Source: Bufo bufo (lineage: Eukaryota; Chordata; Amphibia; Anura; Bufonidae). Taken from it: a stretch of 64,000 nucleotides of DNA. The notes beneath the pieces are model-generated. The model saw only the letters and a program-made list of their open reading frames with translations, did no database searches and had not been told where the DNA came from. The stretch is taken from NCBI RefSeq assembly GCF_905171765.1, contig NC_053390.1, forward strand, positions 137,780,820-137,844,819, given 5' to 3'. Shown in pieces: positions 55,396-64,000 of the stretch (positions are counted from its first letter, which is position 1; the number at the start of each line of letters is the position of its first letter). The position numbers and the translations under genes are program-made.

Positions 55396-56037
55396 TGTCA
55401 CGAGGGTGTCAAGAACCACGCCTGACTCCGTTATACCCAGGGTCAGGAAGTCGCAGCGGTTGGCTGCGCGCTCTATGTAAGATAGGGCTGTTTTCTTATG
55501 GTAGCTTTCTGAGTTTGCTTTGCAACCCTTTTTGGCTCACTCAGGGATCCGTAGCTCCTTCTCCTCAGCTGTTCCTTGTCCAGCACTCCCAACCTCCTTA
55601 TATTCCCCTCTCACACTTCTCTGGTTGCCAGATATAGAGCTTCCTGCCTGGACTTCTATTCTGACCCTCTGGAGCTGTGTTGCTGCGTTCTCTGGTAGTT
55701 GGTCCAGAACGTTACCCTCCGGATCCCTGTTGGACCTTTGTGGTCTGCTGTGGTCGCCCACCTGGGTGTATGTGTTTGTCTGTATTGTCTGTCCTCTCCC
55801 TGGTGTTTCCCTCTTAGTGTCAGTGGTGCGGCCTAGCGATCCCACCGGCCGGTTCACTATCTAGGGCTCATTCTAGGGAAAGCCAGGGTTTAGGCACGTG
55901 ATCGCCGCACGGGTGAGGAACCCGTCTAGGGACGTCAGGGCAGTCAGGTGCCAGCCGCAAGGTGAGTCAGGGGTCACCACCTTTCCCTCTCCCTTGGGCA
56001 GGGCTTTCCCTCCCTGTGTGTGATGCCGGTCATTACA
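55396..56037. mobile_element. Solo LTR (642 bp) with TSD TATCC
   Basis: It runs TGTCACGAGG to CCGGTCATTACA, flanked by TATCC at 55391-55395 and 56038-56042. It is related to the solo LTR at 11316-11963 (see there), but diverged. Confidence 0.9.
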
Positions 56038-56139
56038 TATCCACAGTTAAACAACAAGTACTATATCAACATGGGCTGAAAGGCCACTCTGCCAGGAAGA
56101 AGCCATTACTCTAAAAGAAACATAAAAAAGCCAGATTAA

Positions 56140-57010
<871 letters not shown>

Positions 57011-58060
57011 GCATACTGCCAAACTGGTTATAAAGTGGCTTAAGGATAACAAAGACAATGTTTTGCAGTGGTAATCACAAAGCCCTGATCTCAATCCTAT
57101 TGAAAATTTATGGGCAAAGCTAAAAAGGCAGGTGCGAGCAAGGCGACCAACAAACATAGCTCAGTTACACCAGTTTTGTCAGGAGGAATGGGCCCAAATT
57201 CCGACCAACTATTGTGAGAAGCTTGTGGAAGGAGATCCAAAACGTTTGACCCAAGTCATACAGTTTAAGGGCAATGGTACCAAAGAGTAATGAAGTGTAT
57301 GTAAACTTGACTTTGAAGAAAGTAATAAAAATGCCTTAACCCCTTCTTGACACATGACGTACTATTACGTCATGAAAGTCGGTGACTTACCGCATCTTGA
57401 CATAATAGCCGTCATGGATAACTCCGGTCACCGCGCCGAATCGCGCAGTGACCGGTGTAAGCTGACTGCACTAATCGGCAGTCAGCCATCTTGGCTGAGG
57501 GAGACTAAGAGTTTTTCCGCCCCCCTACAGCCCCGATCGCTGCGATTGACTGGCTAGTGAAGACCAGCCCATCGCAGCACCGGCAATGTATGGAGCTGCA
57601 GGGAGGCTTGGCTTGGCTAGAGGTGGGAGTGGGCTGATGACAGGTGTCCCTTCCCAGCGCTGCGATTAGCTGAAGCAACTCTCCAGCCTATGGCTTTTTT
57701 TTGGCTCTGCACCACTTTTTCTGTGTGCGAGCTGTGATTATATATATATATATATATATATCAATTTTAGTTAGTAGTATTTTTGATTTTTTAACTGCAC
57801 CTGTTGAGCGCCGGTCATTAATGTCGATTACCGACTGCGTCTGCTCAGGTTTAGTGCCTTTTTTAATTTTTTTTTGGAGCCTTTTTTTCTACATTTTTGT
57901 TTTATTCTTTCACTTATCTTTTTCTCTTTTCTTTCTTTCTCTTTTTTTTCTTTATCATAAATTTTATTTTAATTAATTCATTACAAGCCCCCTCACGTGT
58001 TAAATCACTACATACACCCCCCTGACACTTTTCACTTTACATACACCAATAAAAATAAAA

Positions 58061-59761
58061 ATGTCCAATTCATCCCAGAGAATGTACTCCGCTGAGGAGG
58101 CATACGCCATCCTTGCCTCTGAAACGGAATCTGCAAGTGAGGGAGAAGAGGATACCACATTCCTCTACTCCATCATCATCGTCATCCGGTGATGAGGGAC
58201 CCTCAAGTAGACGCCCCAGGAGAGATGAAGTAGCCCCCCCCTGATCCCCTATGGTCCACACCGCCTGAGGATTATGAGCCCCAAATTCCAGAGATTGTGG
58301 GAAACTCTGGAATCCAGATTGACTGCACAGGCTTCACAGAAATAGATTTTTTTCAAAATCTATTTCTCTGACGATCTCATAAATTTGATGGTGACCCAAA
58401 CAAATTTGTACGCCCAGCAGTTTATTTCTCAAAACCCAACATCCTCATATGCTAGACCCCTAGGTTGCACCCCTGTAAATGTAGCAAACATTATGAAGTT
58501 TTGGGGGCTGTTGCTGCATATGGGCCTGGTAAAAAAAAACGAAATGAGACCATATTGGAGTTCAGATGTCTTGTAACACACTCCAATTTACAATATGGCC
58601 TTGTCCCGCTCAAGATTTGAATGCATTTTCAAATTCCTACATTATAATGATAACGCACAGTGCCCCCCCAAAATGACCCAAATTTTGACCTTCTATTCAA
58701 AATAAGACCCCTCCTGGAGCACCTCAACTCCAAATTTACAGAGGTGTTCACCCCAGAAAAAGAAATTAGCATAGACGAGTCCCTTGTACATTTTAAAGGA
58801 AGGGTTAAATTTCACCAGTACCTGCCCAGCAAGCGGGCACGGTATGGAATAAAAATGTACAAGCTGTGCGAAAGTACCTCCGGGTACACCTACAGGTTCT
58901 GGGTTTATGAGGGGAAAGATTCCCAGATACAACCCCCTGAATGCCCCCCCGTCCTAGGAGTTACTGGCAAGATTGTGTGGGACTTACTGCACCCACTGCT
59001 GGATAATGGTTATCACCTCTATGTAAATAACTATTACACCAGCATCCCCCTATTTATGTCCCTAAAAGCCTGAGGTACTGTGGCTTGCGGCACAGTGCGA
59101 AAAAATCAGAGAGGGCTCCCTATATCCCTGGTAGGGCAACTACTTCAAAAAGGTGACAGTAAGGCTCTCCGCCATGAGAACATGCTGGCGGTTAAGTACA
59201 AGGACAAGAGGGATGTCCTTGTACTAACCACCATTCACACAAACACCAGTTCTCCTGCCCAAGTGCAAGGTACCACTACCCCTGTCAACAAGCCAGACTG
59301 CATCCTTGATTACAACAGGCACATGGGAGGGGTTGATCTGTCCGATCAAGTTCTGAAGCCCTACAGTGCCATGCGTAAAACTAAGGTGTGGTACAAAAAG
59401 CTTGCCGTATACATTGTACAGATGGCAATGTACAATGCGTACATTTTACATAGAACTGCAGGCCACACAGGAACTTTCCTTCAAATTCAAGAGGCAGTAA
59501 TCAAGGCCCTAATAAATCAGTCAGGAAGGGGAGGGCCCGAGTACTTCAGAAGATCATGGTGCCCGTGTTGTACCAGGACAACATTTCCCTGGTGAAGTGC
59601 CACAAACAGCAAAAAGAGGAAAGACCCAAAAAAGATGTCGGGTTTGTTACAAAAGGGGAATACGAAAGGACACCATTTGTCAGAGCGACACCTGCCCTGA
59701 TAAATCAGGCCTCTGCATGAAAGAATGCTTCCGAACCTACTACTCATCCATGGATTTTTAA
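58061..59761 (+). pseudogene. piggyBac-type transposase pseudogene
   Basis: ATG at 58061 begins MSNSSQRMYSAEEAYAIL, an acidic N-terminus typical of Uribo-like piggyBac transposases; the frame breaks by about 58190. Recognisable parts: LMVTQTNLYAQQF (about 58390), FWGLLLHMGLVKKNEMRPYWS (about 58500), EISIDESLVHFKGR with the first catalytic Asp at 58774-58776, and YHLYVNNYYTS, where the second catalytic Asp is replaced by Asn (AAT at 59026-59028). A stop TGA stands at 59071-59073 inside SLKA-RGTVACGT. HMGGVDLSDQ carries the third Asp at 59335-59337. A C-terminal cysteine-rich finger (CYKRGIRKD, then CPDKSGLCMKECF) ends at TAA 59759-59761. About 567 codons, close to the usual length. Stops, frameshifts and D-to-N show it is inactive. 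Confidence 0.93.
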
Positions 59762-59842
59762 TTTCATCCTTTATGCGCCCTGTAATATTTCCATATCTCT
59801 GATTTGCATACCTACTTTCCAACAACCACTAAATAATCTTTT

Positions 59843-61100
59843 CTGTGAGACACCTGTTTGGTAAAAAGTACCCTTTCCACCACTTTAAATGTTTGTACGG
59901 GGGTGCTCTTTCCGAAATGGGGTCACTTCTTGGGGTTTTTCATTTCTGGGGACCTCTGGAAATTTTTTAAATGCGACATGGCAGCTAAAATCCATGTCTG
60001 CCAATCCAGGCCTGCAAAAAACATATTTTGCACTTTGCCTCTGGAGCCCTTCTGTGCGCCAATACAGCAGGCTACGAGCACATATGGGGTGTTCGCAAAA
60101 TGAGGAGAAAATGGGGAACATATACTTGGGTGCATTTTCTCCTTTAACCCCTTGTGAAAGTGAAAAATTGGGGTCTGCTTGTAATTTTTCATTTTTACAA
60201 ATGTGTGCTTTGAAATCCTCTCTCTAGTATTTCTGCCTTCTGTGAGACACCTGTTTGGTAAAAAGTACCCTTTCCACCACTTAAAATGTTCATACGGGGG
60301 TGCTCTTTCCGAAATGGGGTCACTTCTTAGGTGTTTTTTTTTATTTCTGGGGACCTCTGGAAATGTTTTAAATGCGAAATGGCAGCTAAAATCCATGTCT
60401 GCCAATTCAGGCCTGCTAAAATCATATTTTGCACTTTGCCTGTAGCGGCCTGCTGTGCGCCAATACAGCAGGCTACGAGCACATGTGGGGTATTTGAAAA
60501 ATGAGGAGAAAATAGGGAACATATACTGGGGTGCATTTTCTCCTTTAACCCCTTGTGAAAGTGAAAAATTGGGGTCTGCTTGTAATTTTTCATTTTTACA
60601 AATGTGTGCTTTGAAATCCTCTCTCTAGTATTTCTGCCTTCTGTGAGACACCTGTTTGGTAAAAAGTACCCTTTCCACCACTTAAAATGTTCGTACGGGG
60701 GTGCTCTTTCCGAAATGGGGTCACTTCTTGGGGTTTTTCATTTCTGGGTACCTCTGGAAATTTTTTAAATCCGACATGGCAGCTAAAATCTGCCAATTCA
60801 GGTCAGCAAAAGGTCTAAATATTTAGATGTTTGTATCTAGAGCCCTGCCATGCGCCAACACATCATTTTATGAGAGCACATTGGGTGTTGACGTATTCGG
60901 GGGGAAATGGGGAACAAAATGTGGGGTGCATTTTGTCCTGTTACCCCTTGTGAAAGTGAAAAATGTGGGTGTAAAGCAACTTTTTGGGGAAAAAATAGCA
61001 ATTTTTCATTTTCACAACCAAGCGTTTCCTAATTCTGTGAAACACTCGATGTGAAGTGATCACCACACACCATGAAATACTCCTTGAGGGGTGTTGTTTC
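59843..61100. repeat. About 400-bp tandem repeat, three copies
   Basis: CTGTGAGACACCTGTTTGG occurs at 59843, 60240 and 60641 (spacing 397 and 401). Each unit has TTCCGAAATGGGGTCACTTCTT and ATGGCAGCTAAAATC. The last copy decays by 61100. Open frames here are repeat artefacts. Confidence 0.92.
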
Positions 61101-61175
61101 CAGAATGGGGTCACTTTTTGGGGGTTTCCACTCTAGGGCAACCTCAGGGTGTGTTCAATTGCAATCCAGGGAGTG

Positions 61176-62720
61176 CAGAATTATTAGGCAAGTTGTATTT
61201 TTGAGGATTAATTTTATTATTGAACAACAACCATGTTCTCAATGAACCCAAAAAACTCATTAATATCAAAGCTGAATATTTTTGGAAGTAGTTTTTAGTT
61301 TGTTTTTAGTTTTAGCTATTTTAGGGGGATATCTGTGTGTGCAGGTGACTATTACTGTGCATAATTATTAGGCAACTTAACAAAAAACAAATATATACCC
61401 ATTTCAATTATTTATTTTTACCAGTGAAACCAATATAACATCTCAACATTCACAAATATACATTTGTGACATTCAAAAACAAAACAAAAACAAATCAGTG
61501 ACCAATATAGCCACCTTTCTTTGCAAGGACACTCAAAAGCCTGCCATCCATGGATTCTGTCAGTGTTTTGATCTGTTCACCATCAACATTGCGTGCAGCA
61601 GCAACCACAGCCTCCCAGACACTGTTCAGAGAGGTGTACTGTTTTCCCTCCTTGTAAATCTCACATTTGATGATGGACCACAGGTTTTCAATGGGGTTCA
61701 GATCAGGTGAACAAAGAGGCCATGTCATTAGATTTTCTTCTTTTATACCCTTTCTTGCCAGCCACGCTGTGGAGTACTTGGACGCCCGTGATGGAGCATT
61801 GTCCTGCATGAAAATCATGTTTTTCTTGAAGGATGCAGACTTCTTCCTGTACCACTGCTTGAAGAAGGTGTCTTCCAGAAACTGGCAGTAGGACTGGGAG
61901 TTGAGCTTGACTCCATCCTCAACCCGAAAAGGCCCCACAAGCTCATCTTTGATGATACCAGCCCAAACCAGTACTCCACCTCCACCTTGCTGGCATCTGA
62001 GTCGGACTGGAGCTCTCTGCCCTTTACCAATCCAGCCACGGGCCCATCCATCTGGCCCATCAAGACTCACTCTCATTTCATCAGTCCATAAAACCTTATA
62101 AAAATCAGTCTTGAGATATTTCTTGGCCCAGTCTTGACGTTTCAGCTTGTGTGTCTTGTTCAGTGGTGGTCGTCTTTCAGCCTTTCTTACCTTGGCCATG
62201 TCTCTGAGTATTGCACACCTTGTGCTTTTGGGCACTCCAGTGATGTTGCAGCTCTGAAATATGGCCAAACTGGTGGCAAGTGGCATCTTGGTAGCTGCAC
62301 GCTTGACTTTTCTCAGTTCATGGGCAGTTATTTTGCACCTTGGTTTTTCCACACGCTTCTTGCGACCCTGTTGACTATTTTGAATGAAACGCTTGATTGT
62401 TCGATGATCACACTTCAGAAGCTTTGCAATTTTAAGAGTGCTGCATCCCTCTGCAAGATATCTCACTATTTTTGACTTTTCTGAGCCTGTCAAGTCCTTC
62501 TTTTGACCCATTTTGCCAAAGGAAAGGAAGTTGCCTAATAATTATGCACACCTGATATAGGGTGTTGATGTCATTAGACCACACCCCTTCTCATTACAGA
62601 GATGCACATCACCTAATATGCTTAATTGGTAGTAGGCTTTCGAGCCTATACAGCTTGGAGTAAGACAACATGCATAAAGAGGATGATGTGGTCAAAATAC
62701 TAATTTGCCTAATAATTCTG
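61176..62720 (-). mobile_element. Tc1/mariner DD37E (TRT-like) element, complete
   Basis: Inverted ends CAGAATTATTAGGCAA (left) and its exact complement (right) bound a 1545-bp element. TA follows the right end (62721-62722); the left has TG in place of TA, which suggests one mutated TSD base. It sits in the 3' part of the piggyBac element and is therefore the youngest layer here. Confidence 0.93.
61495..62511 (-). CDS. DD37E Tc1/mariner transposase, uninterrupted (338 aa)
   Basis: The ATG at 62509-62511 opens a frame with no stop over 338 codons to 61495. Residues 1-50 form the first helix-turn-helix (GCSTLKIAKLLKCDHRTIKRF); a second DNA-binding part runs to about 110. Catalytic residues: Asp144 in LWTDEMRVSLDG, Asp237 in IFMQDNAPS and Glu275 in SPDLNPIENLW. 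Exactly 37 residues separate the second Asp and Glu, the DD37E spacing that defines the TRT family; this family knowledge supports recent activity and horizontal transfer in vertebrates, which I infer but cannot show here. A glycine-rich GGGGVLVWAGI block precedes the second Asp. C-terminal GGYIGH is near the expected length. Nothing suggests inactivation, so it may encode working transposase that cuts and pastes elements with these ends. Confidence 0.95.
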   Translation of the reverse strand: MGQKKDLTGSEKSKIVRYLAEGCSTLKIAKLLKCDHRTIKRFIQNSQQGRKKRVEKPRCKITAHELRKVKRAATKMPLATSLAIFQSCNITGVPKSTRCAILRDMAKVRKAERRPPLNKTHKLKRQDWAKKYLKTDFYKVLWTDEMRVSLDGPDGWARGWIGKGQRAPVRLRCQQGGGGVLVWAGIIKDELVGPFRVEDGVKLNSQSYCQFLEDTFFKQWYRKKSASFKKNMIFMQDNAPSRASKYSTAWLARKGIKEENLMTWPLCSPDLNPIENLWSIIKCEIYKEGKQYTSLNSVWEAVVAAARNVDGEQIKTLTESMDGRLLSVLAKKGGYIGH

Positions 62721-63206
62721 TACAGGGTGTATGGCGCCTGAGAATTATTCTGGTGAAATCTGCCTTCCAGAAGCCATTTGGTAGAGAAATTGAAATTTGG
62801 AAATTTGCTAATGTTTCCAAATTTTTGGTAAATTTTGTATTTTTTTATAAATAAAAATGATTTTTTTTTACTCCATTTTACCAGTGTTATGAAGTACAAT
62901 ATGTGAAGAGAAAAAAAATCTCAGAATGGCCTGTATAAGTAAAAGCGTTTTAAAGTTATTACCACATAAAGTGACATGTCAGATTTTCAAAAAATGGCCT
63001 GGGCAGGAAGGTGAAAACAGGCCCGGGGTTTAAAGGGTTAAAACATCCTCTCTCTTATTATTCTGGCATTTGGCAAATAATAATAATTATGGTAATCCTA
63101 ATTGACCAAAAACAGGAAAGGTTTATTCTGATTTCATGTCAGATATTGAGAAAAACATGCATATGTGTCTTTTTATATAGTGTATGTCAACTTCTGGTTT
63201 CAACTG

Positions 63207-63600
63207 TATAATGTAGCATCAACACTAGTACATTTTCTATAGTGAGTATGGCACTATTGTATTTACTGTATTATTTGTGTTTGCAGAGTGCTGTTGCATT
63301 ATGTTTGTTTTTGCTTTTTGTACTTTCAGCCATGGAGACGTGCAACCTGCGCATTTTATATATATATTTTTTATAATTGTATATTTATTATTAAGTAAAC
63401 AAAGATGAGAATACACTTTTACAGTAGAATAATGCACAGAAGTACAAAGTAAGGGTGATACACTAATACATCACATACATGTTGAATGGGCATATGTAAC
63501 ACTTGATAATAGTCAGTGATAAAGAATGGAAGACCAATCAAAAATAAAGCAATAACATGGACTAACTGAGACGGTGTCTATCTGAAACCAGTCCGACCAA
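63207..63600. other. AT-rich flank, no element recognised
   Basis: The stretch contains short TA runs near 63358 and no open frame with a domain. It lies just outside the Tc1 element, so it belongs to the original target locus. Confidence 0.5.
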
Positions 63601-64000
63601 GGACTACCATGCAATGTATCTTAAACAAAAATACTTACAAGCAGAGCCCTTGTAGCACGCGGTGGATTTGTTGCTGGAGTAGGGTTCCCACCCCTGCCAA
63701 TAGTAGATACAAAGACTCCAGCCGAAATTGTATAAACTGCAATTTTCGTTTTATTAAGTACACAGTGGTGGTTGCTACGGCAAGGTCAGTAACGTTTCGG
63801 CACATCCGTGCCTTCATCAGACTAGTGCCGCTTGAGGTACCGACGATAACAGGTAGGACGCAGTATAAAGATAAACATGCGGTTGTACCGCAGACAGGAA
63901 AGAGGCGCCTCCCTCTTTACCGCCTGAGACGAAAAAACTGAAGCACTATCCGGATGCTCGAGCATAAAATAATGCTGGACTCCAGCAAAATATAATCTGA
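63600..64000 (-). mobile_element. Fragment of a ribozyme-bearing retroelement (Penelope-like or similar)
   Basis: On the minus strand the hammerhead at 63777-63831 is followed by an AATAAAACG poly(A)-like signal at about 63750-63758 and a sequence ending near 63620. The other part runs off the window. No coding region is visible in the part present. The assignment rests on the ribozyme, which in animals is strongly associated with Penelope-like elements, and is inference. Confidence 0.45.
63777..63831 (-). ncRNA. Hammerhead ribozyme, type I with minimal stem III
   Basis: The minus strand reads CTGATGA (63814-63820), then stem II GGCAC-GGAT-GTGCC, then GAAAC (63794-63798). All invariant core bases are present. 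Stem III is only ACGT followed by T, a 2-bp self-complementary stub, so the cleavage site would follow GUU. Stem I has AGU and ACU-type pairs next to the core, an asymmetric internal loop, and a distal GCGGC/GCCGT helix; a loop in stem I is the partner for the stem II loop in fast natural hammerheads. Expected action is self-cleavage of the element's RNA, probably as a dimer because stem III is so short. Confidence 0.75.

Larger units (their letters stand above)
57336..63041 (+). mobile_element. piggyBac-family element with decayed transposase and a nested mariner
   Basis: TTAA lies at 57336-57339 and 63038-63041; removing the insert rejoins the Tc1 3' end. The left end reads CCCCTTCTTGACACATGACG; the reversed right end CCCTTTAAACCCCGG, so the inverted ends are short and imperfect. 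The element holds the transposase pseudogene, a 400-bp tandem repeat and a DD37E mariner-like element. The right 300 bases match the ends of the non-autonomous element at 3537-6007. Confidence 0.85.

Noticed and set aside
57740..57762. TA-repeat as a regulatory TATA region
   Set aside because: It is a simple dinucleotide microsatellite within the piggyBac element 5' region with no other promoter signal.

Overview
The window looks like repeat-rich vertebrate nuclear DNA, most likely from an anuran amphibian. The basis is the mix of elements: Tc1/mariner copies of several DDxE types, hAT elements whose ends begin TAGNGNTGAGCGAA, TTAA-flanked piggyBac-like elements, a chromodomain Ty3/Gypsy (Tf1/sushi type), an L1 ORF1 remnant, and spliceosomal introns in the one host gene. 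This is inference from family knowledge. No species can be named from the sequence alone. No rRNA, tRNA, CRISPR array or operon was seen.

Layout. 1-2150: decayed LTR retrotransposon whose gag carries a SCAN-like domain and a zinc knuckle, with protease and integrase zinc-binding remnants close together. 2152-6198: AT-rich fold-back element holding a deleted DD36E Tc1 copy, a 0.39 kb hairpin and a 2.5 kb piggyBac-like element. 6199-7955: unclassified repeat with a TTAA MITE and a decayed hammerhead-ribozyme-like motif. 7956-26210: an 18.3 kb nest. An LTR element with 1.7 kb LTRs and TSD CACAC carries a solo LTR inside and a hAT in its 3' LTR (TSD TTAGTTAG); the hAT in turn holds an almost intact, recent Gypsy element (TSD AATCA). 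26300-35471: Tc1 and hAT relics, a 1.06 kb near-perfect palindrome, an L1 ORF1 pseudogene and a solo LTR. 36540-39690: the only host gene, a seven-coding-exon DRAM/TMEM150-family membrane protein (243 aa) on the + strand, with a cluster of CCAAT boxes upstream and a poly(A) signal. 39802-49904: MITE, a second palindromic element, a hAT with a Tc1 inside, and a 48-bp minisatellite split by another Tc1. 49905-54365: TTAA-flanked elements and tandem repeats. 54720-63206: a second nest, a Tc1 element holding two solo LTRs and a piggyBac element with a decayed transposase; the piggyBac element holds an intact DD37E mariner-like element. 63600-64000: start of another element with a well-formed hammerhead ribozyme on the minus strand.

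How the parts work together. Apart from the DRAM-like gene the window is a record of successive insertions, each datable relative to its host by the target-site duplication it made. The elements most likely to be recently active are the Gypsy at 19393-24731 (near-identical LTRs, one in-frame stop between gag and pol) and the DD37E element at 61176-62720 (uninterrupted 338-aa transposase). The most unusual signals are the hammerhead ribozyme fold at the right end, a putative self-priming signal in the Gypsy, and two palindromic elements that are each flanked by a 15-bp direct repeat.
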